From: Acorus gramineus
Lineage: Eukaryota > Streptophyta > Magnoliopsida > Acorales > Acoraceae
Assembly (NCBI GenBank): GCA_030737835.1
Contig: CM060849.1
Coordinates: 21,188,074-21,252,073 of the forward strand
Length of the DNA: 64,000 nt
Reading direction: 5' to 3'
The position numbers and the translations under genes were made by a program. Each line of letters begins with the position of its first letter. Positions within the stretch are counted from its first letter, which is position 1. The notes under the pieces are model-generated. The model searched no databases. It worked only from the letters and a program-made list of their open reading frames with translations, and was not told the origin of the DNA. Below, piece after piece: positions 10,673-23,404 of this stretch.

Positions 10673-13600
10673 TTAGCTCCTGCTTCGGCGACGATCCCTG
10701 TCAACATTGGTTCTGCACATATTAATAACAGATAAAGTCATCTTAGAATGTTAGGTAAAGGATTAAAGTGTAATTAAGAGCAGCTTACCCATTGGTGTAA
10801 GGTGAGTCTTCACGGCCACGGGTGTAAAGTGGTGACTTGCTGTAACTACGCCCACGAGGAGGTGATACACTGTGTCGCCTTATAGGGGAACGAGAACGAT
10901 CACGAGGACTGTAACTCCTGCTCAAACAAAACAGCAAAAATAAATTGTTCACACTTTACATGTATAAAAATGCACATTCTACAAAAACTCACAATCCCTT
11001 GGGTATATAAATACTTTTCAGTGCAAACCCCAAACATGCAAGTAAATAATAGAACACCAATGGTGATCTGTATCCATTAAATAGGTGACAAAATCAATCT
11101 ACGTCTAGGAAGTACAGACACTTGAATAAACATGCCATGTATATGTGTAATATATATTGAATGACACAACAAGCGTCAGACAAGCATTGGATGCAGGTTG
11201 GACAAGACAAGATATGGGAGACTTTTTTTCTTGATTCTTAAAGTTATACATGGTAAGACCCATCCTTTTATTTATATTTATTTATTATTATTTTTGTTAG
11301 GTATGATATATTTGATTATATCTTTATTCATTTAAGGTTTAAATTATATCTTTATTTATTTCTTTGATTTTTATAGTTATATGGTAAGACCCAATACATC
11401 ATGGTTGCAAACACTATTGTTGAACCACTAAACTACCGATCCAAGCCCATATAATAAGATTTATGGGCATAAGTTTATTATGATATTAAAATCTTAAAGA
11501 AAATAATAGTTTACACAGAATAAATTAAATCAAATTCTCATCGTTTACGGACATGTTCTTATATTCTCAAATAACTAAAATAAAACATAATAAATATATA
11601 ATATTTATTTACTTATTTCCCCTTCAAAAAAATTTATTTGTTACTGCGTGTCTGAGACACAACCATGTATTAGTTTTTTTTTTTTTTTTTTTCAAGGTTG
11701 GTCATTTCGCAGTCTGTGGTATCCATGTTCATGTTCTGAAGATCTACATACAAGATAACTACCACATAGAAGCTGACACGACACTTTATATACACACACA
11801 GATATATGATCAACAGTACCTTCGCCCGTAGCTTGGACTCCTGCGATATCTTGGGCTCGGACTCCTGCGACGCCTCCCGCTTCCCAGCCCTCCAGAACCT
11901 ATGCGCAGGCGGCACTCACGAGCAAAATGACCTGGCTCACCACACTCATAACATTTCATATCTGAGCCTCCCCCGGAACGTCCACGTAGAGCACCACGAC
12001 CCCCACCCCCACCCCTAGAACTGTGTGACATCTCAACTCTCCATCCATGTACACCTGCGTGTCCCAGAAGATAATGTAGTCACACGCAAAAACATCAAAT
12101 AAGATCAATTTCAGGATTTTTATCATATATGCAAACAAAGATGTATTGCCTGTGCAAATAACAATTATAAACAGATGCAATCATTTTAAATATATAGAAG
12201 TTCCAGTGAGAAAGTAGGTCCAGTAAAGGATATATCTTGACTAGCAACAATAATGGGGAACACGAAATGACTGCAGTAGAGAAACTTATTTAAAACTTGA
12301 AGAACAAAAGTGTGAAAATTTGATTCCAAGAACTACAAATCTAATTGATAAAACTCAGTAAAAAGAATTTTCCACGCACCATCCAATCCTCGAATTGCAT
12401 CTTCAGCATCTCTACGATCATCAAAGTCAATGAATGCATAGCCTGGAGGTTTTCGTGCAACCCATACACTGCACCAAGCAAATAAATGACCAGACTAATG
12501 AATTCTATCCATATAAGCCAAGTAATTTTCAGTATGAAACTCTGTATTATAGACCCATCAATTCATTCGTAATTTCACATGTAAACAGAAAATTTCAACA
12601 AATAGCAATTAAAATAGCTTTTGACAATGTCTAACAAATCCTGTTCGCAATGGCTTTTGTTATAGTGGCATGATAAACTGCGTCAAGTTTTACAAAATTT
12701 TCATGTTTTCCGAAGTTAAATGAGTAACATAGGAATGCTAAACCTACATCAATGTGCAATACATACTGCAAGACAGCAAGCGATGATCTTGAATGTCATC
12801 TAAATGGAAAATTCAATCCTACTATAACAAATTATATGGCATGTCCATGCATCTATCTCAAGCAAAACAAAACATCCAAATCACAGAAACTGATGATCTC
12901 ATCATCCCCAACATAAAACACCAAGATATTTTCAACACATATAGTAAGTTTCAGCCAACAACCAACATATCAAAAAGACAAGCAACTTGGATGACTTTTT
13001 TCCCTCAAAATCAAGGTACACAGATGAATGCACAGCCACATTTCATAAGAATTATCCTCCAGTTGATGGTTATATACTTACATTGACAAGAAGACAATGA
13101 TCAAAGACGAGAGTAACTTTAATTAATAGCAAAGAAAGACATGCTTAAATAGCTGAAAATATTAAATATCATTAAAAAAAAAAGATTGCAACTGACACCT
13201 TCTTCACTAACAAAAGATCCCTCACAAGCCTAAGTCTAATAGCCTTGACATATGAAAGCAGAAAAGCATCATAAATAAGACCACATAACAATAATACACA
13301 CATGAAGGGCTAGTTTAGCAATGGAATAAGTGGTGCGATAAGGGATAATTATGAGAATAAGTGAGTGGGAGGACGTCTTATCTCCATTTAGTATAAAAAA
13401 TAATTAGGATAAACTGCAAGCAATTGTGCCAATTTTGAAATGAAAATGAAGAGATTTGTTCCACCTAAAGGTTGGGATAGCATTCAGCCCCATTTTTTGT
13501 CCCAATTTGACAAATGTGAATATAAACAAAATTAATGGACTTTTAACCCCTAAAATTAAGACAATTTATGCTCGAAATCTTAACCCCTTGCCAAACTACT

Positions 13601-13911
13601 CGGAAGTGAATAAGAACATATAACAATAACATACACATGAAGTCAATAAGACAAATATTATGATAAAGAGTTAACAAATATAAAAAATCCCTATAAGATA
13701 AAAGTCTTTATACTGTTCTCCTGAAAGACAGCAAACAATGTTAATATACATATTTCAGAAAAGAATAACCAAATCGAAAAAGAACATGAAGTGAAAGTTT
13801 ACTGTTTCATTTTAAAAATCACCTTCTTAGAACACCATAAGATCGGAACTCGTCCTCGAGCTCCCGCTCGGTCACCCTCGGGTCGAGGTTTCCCACGTAA
13901 ACACGAGTCAT
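10673..13911 (-). CDS. RSZ22: RSZ21/RSZ22-type serine/arginine-rich splicing factor with one zinc knuckle
   Basis: Five coding exons: 13823-13911, 12380-12468, 11820-12054, 10789-10917, 10673-10712, all with GT-AG junctions and consistent phases. The protein is 193 residues, close to the usual RSZ21/22 length. The RRM (1-70) has RNP2 VYVGNL and RNP1 PPGYAFIDF, then WRVE. A Gly-rich linker leads to a CCHC zinc knuckle ([17 protein letters not shown], around residues 98-114). The C-terminal RS domain has [27 protein letters not shown] and ends RDRRRSRS. The family binds pre-mRNA and U1-70K in the nucleus to define 5' splice sites. Start chosen at MTRVYVGNL, the conserved N-terminus. Whether it is RSZ21, RSZ22 or RSZ22a cannot be decided. 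SR genes are often alternatively spliced in the long intron 1 (here 1.35 kb, carrying a MITE). Confidence 0.93.
13309..13602. mobile_element. MITE in intron 1 of the RSZ gene
   Basis: About 290 bp. The left end GGGCTAGTTTAGCAATGG and the right end CTTGCCAAACTACTC are inverted copies of each other. It is AT-rich and non-coding. The flanks both contain GAAG, too short to be a secure target-site duplication. Confidence 0.55.
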
Positions 13912-14114
13912 TTCTGACACAGAAAATACACACAATAAGAAGGGTTTGCATACAGAACATATAATAGAAGCATCAGAATCCACAGGAGGACCGATCGCAC
14001 ATAAAAATCAACAAAACAGAATTGGATCGCTCGCCGTCAGATTCAATGAAGAAAATATGTGTAGATCGGGGAACAATAAAAACGTATTCAGAGAGCGAAC
14101 CGTTTCAGATCGAG

Positions 14115-14224
14115 AAACCCTAACAAGAAATGCAGAGAGAGAGAGAGAGAATCGTGAGATCGAGAGAGAACCTGAGAAGGAGAGGAGGTGATTTCGATGG
14201 AGGGGACTTTTTGAGAAACCCTAG
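14115..14224 (-). promoter_or_regulatory. 5' leader/promoter of the RSZ gene with two telo-boxes
   Basis: AAACCCTAA at 14115-14123 and AAACCCTAG at 14216-14224 flank a (GA)n tract near 14133-14170. Telo-boxes and pyrimidine tracts near the start are common in plant genes for translation and RNA machinery. A CAG/GTTCTC at about 14171 could be the donor of a 5' UTR intron; this is inference. Confidence 0.5.
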
Positions 14225-14409
14225 CGATTTGGTGAGATGGTTGAAAGAGTTCCGCAGAAACATATATACGGGGGTGCTTTACGGGTGCTCGCCTTCGCGT
14301 TATATTGCAATCAATTTCCTTCGCCTTAGAAACATGGTTCGAGGCTTTGAGTTCGGCCCGTCCGTGAGCCCATCGGGGTTAGCAATGTGTGGAACCCGAT
14401 AGTCCGATC

Positions 14410-17298
14410 AATTGATCGGGTTGGGCCGAACAAGCTGAAATTATATTCCATTGAAAATGACACGCTGAAATTTTTTCCTACCTTTTTGCCTTTATGCGTA
14501 CATGTTTTTATAAAAATTAAATGTATATTTTAATAAATTATATAGATGTATTTATAAAAAATATAAAGATATTTTAATTAAATGCATATCTCGTTAACAT
14601 AACATATGAGACTTGCATAATAGATGATGTGTAACAACTAACAGAGCTCTAAGTTTAATTTGGAGCGTGTAGATGTTTTGATTGTTTTTTAAAGTATATA
14701 TTTAGTTGATGAAGTATACTTTTTTTTAAAAAAAATAATGTATACGCTTATACTAATTGAATGAATTTTTTCTTTTATATTTCTCATAATAACGTATGTA
14801 TTGCATTAGACGATTTTATTTGTTAGTGATGTGACAACTGAAAATAGGATATGTTCTCTTTGATTGAGGAATATAGTTGAATTTAAATTAAGTTGTTATT
14901 TGATAATTCAAATTCCGACATAACATGTCTTCTCTTTTTTATATAATTACATAGGGTCAACATGTCAAATTATTTTTAAATTTTCATAAATCATTATCCA
15001 CAATTTATTTATCTTCAAATATAGGCTTGCATTTAAATGTGAGGTTGAAACACTATATGTTTTATTAGATTTTCAACTGTAAGATTTTTTTGCCTAAAAA
15101 AGAAAATTATGGTTTGAAAAGCTAAATGCTCAAAATATATTTGGATCTGAAGAATTTTTAACTTTTCAAATGTAAAATCTACCAAAGCTCATATCCAAAC
15201 AGACCCTTAAAAAATCTTGTATTTCAAAATCAATTTTTCAAAATCGTTGTTTTATTAGACACTATGGGGCTTAAAGGGTGCATTTGGATGTGAGGTTGAA
15301 ATTCCTATAATCTTATGTTTCAAACCCAGCTTATGAAAAACTATGTTTTATTAGATTTCAGTTTTTTTTATTTAAAAATGAATATTGTGGTTTGAAAAGC
15401 ACCACCTGAAAATGTGTGTTTGGATATGAGTTTCAGAATTTTTAGCTTTTTAAACGCAAAATCTATCTAAACTCATATCTAAACGGATCATAAAAATATA
15501 TTTGAATCTGAGTTTGAAATTTTTTAATTTTTCAAATGTAAAATCTACTCAAACTCATATTTAAATAGAGGATTAAAAAAAAACAAACCGTTTATATGGT
15601 CCGCTAAAAATAGTGCAAAAATGAGTAAACATTTTCCTTCGAGTATTAAATAAATATTGTAGTGGCTGTCAGGTCAAGATAACCACCCTATACACTTGTA
15701 ACTATTTTATATTTTAATTGCCATGATTATTATTGGGGGAAATAATTCACATACCCCAACTTATAGAGACCCAAGTAAGTCCCATATACATAATACATAT
15801 TTTATTTTTTTTGTGATTTTTTTTCTTTATTCGGTAACTGTTCTCATAATAAAAAAGACAGTTATAATTACTCATTTCCACCTACATAGAACGAGTAATG
15901 ACAGTGACAATAAATCATTTCTATTTATAATTCACGTTTTTTTTTTTTTTTTTGAATTCATTTCAATTGAATTATTTATCCATCCATAATCAATAATTCA
16001 TTTTTTTTTATAACGCCATTATTGTTTTTAAAAACACATAGCAGAGGATCGAATTTTTGTTTTTGAAGATCCATCAACCACTAAGTTAATTTGAACGATT
16101 TTGATTATCGTTTTAATGTATGTCGATTCAAGTGTGTCTTTTTTATTTATTTGGTTATGCAATTGAGGTCTAAATCATCTTATTTTTACATATATTTTTT
16201 TTGTTAAAAATGGTTTTTGATGTTAAATTATTCATAAAAAACAATTTTATCCCTATTACAGCCACAATTAATCCGGAGCCACGTTTCATATTCCAGAAGA
16301 ATCGGAGTTAGGAAACAATAAAAAATGTGTCGACTACAAAAAAATTGATTTCTAATCAACAGCAAGAGAATATGACGTTATTTTAAAGAGTCAGCATCAT
16401 GATTAACATATACAAACAGGCTATGATAACAAGTTCAATGCACACCTCTTAAATAGTGTGTCAAACCTGATCTTCTTTAAATTATTTGCTTTTTATAGTC
16501 CAAAAAATAAGAACAATACCACAAGCAATCACGTGCCTCTTTGGACCTATGCTGTTCAAAAATTTCTTGTCATCAACACCAAAAAGGGAGGAGACAATGA
16601 CAACTTTCCAAGTAAAGCTAGAGTGGGTGGAGACAGTGTCCCAACCCCACACGTTTATATCTGGTTTACATGGATACATCATATAAATTAGAATTTGAGG
16701 TCTCCAACTCTGCAGTGCTGATATTGATTTTTATCCCCCCAGATTGTATAGGTAGGGAAGAGCAGTGGTTGAGATGGATAATAGCAATGTAGGACAAGTC
16801 AAAACCAATGAATATGTATAACAGTATAAGTTGACTCACCTAACATAGGCGGCTAATCTGTTTTCTTTCAAAGACTTTATCAAGCTAATAATCTGGAATA
16901 AGAAGACATCAGTCCATAGGTGCCAAAGAAAAAGGAGAACAAGAATACTTACTTGCCAGTCTTGCCTGCTTTTTCTATGCAGGAATAGGAGGATCCGTTA
17001 CGGCTTTGTTCCTGGCATGATTGACTTATCTACACATCTAACTTGTTCATATGCGACTAACTACACATCTAACTTGTTCGGATGCATGGATCACAAATGA
17101 ATAAATGTTGAAAATTTGAAATGATTGAATCTATATAAATTTATGTCACTGGAAATCTACAGGAGAACAAAAAAGGTATTGAAAAAGAAACAGATGAACC
17201 ATGGCGAAATGTACATTGGAGAAGGGCAATGAAGCTTGTACATGTTTCTGTTTAGAAGAATTTGCTTTCTCCCAACTTTGGGCAGAGCAAGAAACACT
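14410..17298. other. Gene-free AT-rich spacer
   Basis: Lies between the RSZ promoter and the 3' end of the TPS gene. Apart from the repeat block at 15.0-15.57 kb it holds A/T homopolymers and short AT-rich ORFs without recognisable domains. Part of the right end is the 3' UTR and flank of the TPS gene. Confidence 0.5.
15020..15570 (+). repeat. Three diverged consecutive copies of a MITE-like unit
   Basis: Units start near 15025, 15275 and 15495. Shared blocks in order are GCATTTRRATGTGAGGTTGAAA, TTTTATTAGATTT, GGTTTGAAAAGC, TTTTTAACTTTTCAAATGTA and AAATCTAC-CAAACTCATAT. The third unit is partial. No coding potential. This layout looks like serial insertion or local duplication of one short element. 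Confidence 0.6.
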
Positions 17299-20286
17299 TC
17301 AAAATGATACCCTTTGAGGTTGTTGCACTTTGGGTGGTTGAGTGGCTGCCTTTCCAAGTCCTTGAAGCAACCTTATGACATCAACAGTGTCATCAAGGTA
17401 ATACTTTGCCTTGCTGGGCTTCTGGCCAACCGTGCATGCGAAGACTTCGGCGATAGCTGGTATGGATGGGTTTTTGACAGCACTGATGATGCTCTCAAAC
17501 ATGTCCTCATCGGACCGGTCATCCCCAATACACAATACAAATTCGGGAGCTTTTCCTCTGCTCGACATGGTTGAGATGATATTATCTACAACCACGCCCT
17601 TGCTTATGCCCTGCATCATATACAAGACAGCATCAGCACAAATGTTACTGTGAATTGTCTCACACTCTATGAAATGAGACACATGTATCATCGAAATGTG
17701 GAATAACCAATCCACCGTTCAACAGTTAGCTATGGTTGATGGAATGACGATAAATAACTTGCAGTCCATAAGATGTTGGAGGGTCTAAAAATTGGTAAAG
17801 GTTCATGATATAAAATTCTAAATGACCAGAATACAAGCATCGCAAATATCGACCAAATGAAACTTATTATCATGCATAACAACTGACAACCAACAATTCT
17901 ACGCATCAGGCATCAACCGGGACTAAAGTAAACCTCAATGAACTATTCAAAAAATGTATATGTTTCTTTTACCTGTGGTTTCACCTCCACTATATGTTGA
18001 CCCCTTTTAACAACCACGGGTTCATTAGCCAGAACATTCTCAAGATGGTCAAGAAGCTCTTTCGCCTGGCAAGATCCAAAATCCGGATCGGCCTCCTGGT
18101 GATGCCATACTAATGCACTTTCTTTATGTTCAATATAGGACCCATCAGTGGCCTCTGTATACAATTCCATCACCGGCTCCGCAATCCTCTTCCAATCAAA
18201 ATCCGGAATTAACATACATGAATCCCATTGCGAACCCTTACTCCACCTAAACAAATAACAAGTTCAAACATTTTAGGAAACGAAACACCCAAAAACTGAA
18301 TAGAGTGATTCATTCAAAAGCAGCACCAAACACATACCTTGTGAAGTATCCATGCTCAGCTGAGATCCCCAGCTTCTCGCAAGGAGAGAACCACTCGCTC
18401 AACGAGTCCTTCCCTCTCCCACTCACAACAAAGACAATGTTATTCGGGTCACTGCACAAATCTTTCAAAATCGAAATGACTTCATCGCTAGGTGTCTTGT
18501 TCACCGAGGCCTGAGGCATCATAGTCCCATCATAGTCAAGCAAAATAACCCTATTTTTCGTCCTCTTATATGCAGAGACAATGTGCTCAACCGACAACTT
18601 CCTGAAATTCGGCCCAAGTGCGATGATCCGGAAGCTCAACCCAAATCCAATCCCCCAACACCTCTTAAGGTAATGGTCCTTGCAAGCCCTCTCCAGGTCC
18701 TGATCGAAGCTCCGTGCCCAGTAAGCGACATCATGTGAGCTCACATACTTGTAGTGCTTCTCATGTCGGAGCCGCTTCTCCATCTCAGGCATCGTGAGTG
18801 CGAGCCCCATCGCCTCAGAGACCGCATCCACATCCCACGGGTTCACCCTTATCGCCCCACTCAGCGACGGGGAGCACCCAATGAACTCGGAGACGATGAT
18901 CAAGCTCTTCTGCTCCTCCCCGAACCCCTGCCTGCAAACCGTGTATTCATACGGCACCAGATTCATCCCGTCCCTCACCGCATTCACAACACAGCACTCA
19001 CTAACCGCGTAATACGCGACCTTCTCGTGAGTAGGGACTGTCCGATCAATAAGTACGATTGGTTCATACCCCGCGCTCCCATACCGCTCATTGATCCTCC
19101 TCGCAACCGCTCGGACCTCCTCCTGCACTTCTTGAACATCCCTTCCTCTGCTCCTCGCAGGGTTCGCAATCTGAACCAGAACCACCTTCCCTCTCAATAC
19201 AGGACTCTGTTCCAACAACTTCCCCATCGCAAGGAACTTCAAGCTGATCCCTTTAAACAAATCCATGTCATCCACACCCAAAAGAATGGTTTTTCCCACA
19301 AACCGCTCCCTAATCTTCCTAACCAAATCAGCCGTATCGGACCGCGACATCACCGATTCCAACTGCCCCATATGAATCCCAACGGGAAGAATCTTGATCC
19401 CGACCGTCCGCCCATAGTACTCCAACCCCATATACCCCCTCTTCGACTCATAATCAAGCCCAAGCATCCGACTACAACAAGAAAGGAAGTGGCGGGCGTA
19501 GTCGAACGTGTGGAACCCGACGAGGTCCGAATTCAGCAACGACCGAAGGAGCTCCTCCCGGACGGGGATCGTGCGGTAGATCTCGGAGGTGGGGAAGGGG
19601 GAGTGGAGGAAGAACCCGAGGCGGACGCGGTGAGAGCGCTTGCGGAGGAACGTCGGGAGGAGCATCAGGTGATAATCATGGGCCCAGACCCGGTCTTCAT
19701 CGGGATCAAGAACCTCCGTCACCTTATCAGCGAAGGCCTTGTTCGCGGCGACGTACGCGCGCCACTGCGATTGCTCGAACCGGGCCCCGCCCCCGGCCGG
19801 AGAGAGGGGGAGCATGTAATGCAGGAGCGGCCACAGGTAGTGCTTGCAGAAGCCGTGGTAGTAGGCGTTGTAGGTCTCGGAGGGGAGGAAGACGGGGACA
19901 CATCGGTAATTCTCCAAAAGACGCTGCGCGATCTCGTCCTGCTCGGATGGATCCACCTCCGCCTTGAGACAACCGACGTAGACGACCTCGGCTTCGGCGG
20001 AGAGGCCGTCCCTCAGCTGGAGGACGAGAGAGTCGTCGTCCCACTCGAAGTCCCAATCGCCGGAATCCGATCGAGAGGTCCTGAGGGGGAGCTGGTTGGA
20101 GACGATGATCCGCCGCTCCGGCGCGGCGGAGGAGGAGGAATCAGCGCCGTCGGATTCCGAATCGGCGGTGATGATGCCGGGGACGGTCATGACTCTGGGG
20201 ATGTTGTAGGCGGTCCTGCTTGGATTGGGGAAGTCTTCGCCGCTCGATGCGAGGTCGAGGAGGTTCACGCAAGATCGAGACGCCAT
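17299..20286 (-). CDS. TPS6: Class II trehalose-6-phosphate synthase (TPS5/6/7 group), GT20 plus TPP-like domains
   Basis: Three exons, 18338-20286, 17973-18246 and 17299-17610, give 844 residues, the normal class II length and exon pattern. The start is the second in-frame Met (MASRSCVNLLDLAS), which matches the conserved family N-terminus; an upstream Met at 20307 is less likely. Residues of about 60-545 form the GT20 domain (VWAHDYHLMLLPTFLRKR, GFFLHSPFPTSEIYRTIPVR, GFHTFDYARHFLSCCSRMLG, ILLGVDDMDLFKGI). The TPP-like HAD domain starts with LLDYDGT (582-588), then VVSGRG, and ends with GDDRSDEDMF (about 770-779). The phosphatase motifs are intact by eye. Class II TPS proteins usually lack strong synthase activity and act in sugar signalling, binding 14-3-3 proteins and SnRK1; that is family knowledge. 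The symbol gives the closest recalled relative, not a proven orthologue. Confidence 0.92.
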
Positions 20287-20323
20287 TGATTTATGGGAAA
20301 GAAACAAAAAACAAAAATAAAAA

Positions 20324-20338
20324 TTAGGGTTAGGGTTT
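20324..20338 (-). promoter_or_regulatory. Double telo-box in TPS 5' leader
   Basis: On the minus strand the sequence reads AAACCCTAACCCTAA, about 40 bp upstream of the ATG. It is probably in the 5' UTR or core promoter. Confidence 0.55.
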
Positions 20339-20654
20339 CGTGATACGAATGGATTTGGACATTCAATGGCGACGATTCATAATTTTTTTTAAATTCGTGT
20401 AACGGACTTTGAAATCTCAAAAAATAAAAATAATAAAAAAAATTGATCGTTATAACGTGCTGGTCGTAAAAAAGAAGAAGATAAGAGCGACCTCTCCAGC
20501 ATTAGATGGCAACTGTTTGGATGACTGGCTGTAGCCGGTAATTATCAGGACAGGTGGAGGTTTTTAAAAGGTCTCAACGGATAAGCTCCAGCTGGCGGTT
20601 TCTCGGATAACGATAACCTCTCCCTTCCCCAATTTTTTAGCTTCTCGTTTTGCG

Positions 20655-20900
20655 GCCACGTCACCTCACACGTGCGATGTGACACGTGTCCGGTCAAAAA
20701 ACCACTGTGGTTCGCCGAGCCTTGTTGACCACGGCAAGGGATAATGAAAATGATGATCATCAACCTCGGACGGCGCACGTGGTGTCCACGTCAGCATCAG
20801 CCGACTGCGTTTAAAATCACGTATTTGAGACGACGTGGCAAGAGCAGTAGTTATCCGAAACCATGCATGTCATGCATGGGCTTGTGCCACGCGTTCCAGT
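20655..20900. promoter_or_regulatory. Dense ACGT-core (ABRE/G-box) and W-box cluster upstream of TPS
   Basis: Within about 250 bp there are CCACGTCA (20656), CACACGTGCG (about 20667), the palindrome GACACGTGTC (20681-20690), CACGTG (20776-20781), CCACGTCAGC (20786-20795), GACGTGGCA (20832-20840) and CCACGCG (about 20887). TTGACC and GGTCAAA W-box cores lie between them. Such clusters bind bZIP (ABF/GBF), bHLH and WRKY factors. They sit 370-610 bp upstream of the TPS start, in keeping with stress or sugar control. Confidence 0.6.
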
Positions 20901-20909
20901 GGGCCCCAC

Positions 20910-21778
20910 GCTTTAAATGTGAGATAAACCGTTGAAAAACATTCATTGCCGGGTCAAACGACCGCTGGATGTACTGAAAGAGGAGAGAAGTTTTTTTTTT
21001 TGTTTTTGTTTATCCATGACATGTTTGGATGCTTTTTAGTAGTTTAGTGTGTATAACACGTGTATATCCATGTATGGCCAGATTTTCTTTATAAAACGTT
21101 CTTTGGGTTGGGTTGGCTTGGTTGGGCTTTTATAATATACTAGTTTTTTTTTAAATAACAAATAAAGCTTATATTTTTTAGACTTTAAAGCATATAATGA
21201 TATTAAAGTATCAAATCATAGTCAAATGATGAAATTTTACTAAATTATAAAAAAACGTTGTAATTCATAAACCACATTAAGAGAGTGTATATAATATATA
21301 TACATATTATCTTGAACTTATAAATAAGTAAAATAAAATTTTTACCAAGCAATATCATAATGATCTTATAAGCTTGATTTCTTCAAGTATAATAAATCGA
21401 TATTTTAATATATAAAATTATTAAGGTCTCTATTCTAAAAGAATTTGACTCTTATACACATTACAACATTATATATCATTTAAATTTAATTATTTTATAT
21501 CAAATCATAGTCTTTAAAATTTAAATTATCATGATTTCAAATCCACGTTATTAGAAAGAGTCACGTACGATGAAAAAGGGGAATCAGCGTGGAAGGAAGC
21601 AGAGGAGACGTCTGATTTTTTTTTTTTGGGTATTGATGAAGGAATGCATAATTGGAAGGTGTTTCTTGCAAAATTAATCGATAGGCAAAATTACCACTGT
21701 GCCTACGACCTTGCCATCCTAGATAAAAACGTTTGTCGTATCGTCGTTCTTTGGGATATTGGAGTATTAGATATAGTT
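20910..21778. other. Gene-free AT-rich spacer
   Basis: Upstream of the TPS promoter. AT-rich, with short homopolymers and no supportable gene or identified element. Confidence 0.4.
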
Positions 21779-22310
21779 AGGTATGTCATTAGACAGATAA
21801 AGATCGAATAGGCCTATATCTGTATTCGTATCTAAATTAGATATTCAAAAAAATATCTTTATCCAATATCCGACGGATATTTTAAAACACATATCCGTAT
21901 CCGATCAAAAAATCCAGATCGGATAATATCCAAAATATCCAAACAAGATTAAAATATAAAGAATTTATAAAATCTTAAGTTCTAACATGATTAAATAGGT
22001 ATCCACCAAAGACATAAAAACACAAATCCTAATATAATTAAACAAGTATCCAACATGGTTAAATAGGATTGTGTTTTACCCTAGATCATGAGCCATTGGA
22101 TTTTTCATCTAAGGATTAAAACTAATTCTAACATATATAAATAAAATAACAGTTCGGATACGGATATTGTTCGGATCGGATATCCGATCCAAAAAAATTT
22201 GAATACGGATAATTTAGTTCGAATACGGATACGGATTTTTGGATATCGGATATTTTCTACATTTTCAGATCGGATACGGATATTTTTTCGAATAACTAAC
22301 AGGGGAGCAA
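21779..22310. mobile_element. hAT-type MITE of the GGATATCC-rich family, older copy
   Basis: Closely related along its whole length to the element at 35080-35625: shared ATATCCGACGGATATT, AAAATCTTAAGTYCTAACAT, GGTATCCACYAAAGACATAA, CATGAGCCAT and AACAGTTCGGATACGGATAT blocks in the same order. The ends are more eroded here, so no target-site duplication can be called. Rich in GGATACGGAT / ATCCGTATCC subterminal motifs. Confidence 0.75.
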
Positions 22311-22322
22311 ATTTGTATCACA

Positions 22323-22641
22323 CTAGGGTGTGTTTGTTTGTGCACAAATTTAAAAGAAAGTGAGAGAATTTGAGTAAAAAAAAAAAAGTTAAAAAATAAA
22401 ATATTTTTCTTTAACCAATTTCATTGTGTCTGTGTATATGATGAAAAAAATTTTCATCACTCTTTCAAATTCTCATTTACAGGAAGAGAATTTTTTTTTC
22501 ACTTTTTCTAATAAGATAATATATGAGAGAAAAAGTGATGAAATTTTTTTTTTTATTGTTTGACACAAACATTAGATTTTTTAATGGTTAAAAGAAAAAT
22601 TTTCACTTTCCTTAACCTTTTCTTATTACAAACACACCCTT
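22323..22641. mobile_element. MITE with TAGGGTGTGTTTG terminal inverted repeats
   Basis: Left end TAGGGTGTGTTTGTTTGTG and right end ACAAACACACCCTTA are inverted copies. About 320 bp, AT-rich, non-coding; A- and T-runs inside suggest the arms extend imperfectly. Confidence 0.65.
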
Positions 22642-22800
22642 AAACAAATACAATGTATGATAGGTTAAAGAGTGTGCTGTAAAAATAAGCACATAAGTTG
22701 GCAACTCTGTCTTCACAAGCAACGGCGAGGTGGTGTTTTTTTTTTTTTTTTTTTTTTTGTTGTTGTTGTTAAAGAGAGATTTATAAGGCCATTCACTCAC

Positions 22801-22995
22801 AACTTTTTTAAAACCCTGTTTAAAAACACGCGTGAAAAATAAGATTTTGAATAAATTGATTTAAATAAAATTGATTTCTGAAAAACAGATTTTTTTTTTG
22901 CTTTTTAAAAATCAAATTTTTTGCATTAAAAATTGAAAATAACTTTTTAATTAAGTCAATTTTTTAAAATACATTTGTGCATTTGACAACACTTT
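22801..22995. repeat. MITE-like repeat, copy 1
   Basis: TGAAAAATAAGATTTTGAATAAA, GATTTAAATAA and TTTTTAATTAA blocks recur in the same order at 33014-33250. A (T)19 plus (TTG)n tract precedes it at 22736-22772. Confidence 0.5.
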
Positions 22996-23404
22996 TTAAC
23001 CTTCTATTTAACTAAAAATGAAACCAAAGCCCTAAGATGACTTTATTGTCTCGGTGGATTTAATTCGGACCTTTTCATAAAGGTGGTGTTTATCACGAGT
23101 GGATTTAATTGATAATGACTAGGATCAACAAAAAAAAAAAGAAAAAAGAAAAGATTTGACATGTTTTGGCGTGGAAGCATTGAATATTCGTGTGAACCCT
23201 CTAATAAAAGCAATCAAGATAGAAGGGAAGATGATGAACGTGTCAAACATTGGCTTAGAATTTTGACCCGATTAGGTGACCCGACAGGCCGACACCACCT
23301 TCCAAACAACTTCTTGAGTAGAGCAATTTTAACCCTAAAAACCTAATTAAACTCTAATAGCTCTCAGAATCTTGGGAAGATAAAAGGATTCAGTCACACT
23401 TTAG

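Noticed and set aside
18754-20289. 511-codon open frame antisense to the TPS first exon
   Set aside because: It mirrors a GC-rich coding exon, is rich in Arg/His/Pro/Glu with no domain, and vanishes outside that exon. A codon-bias shadow.
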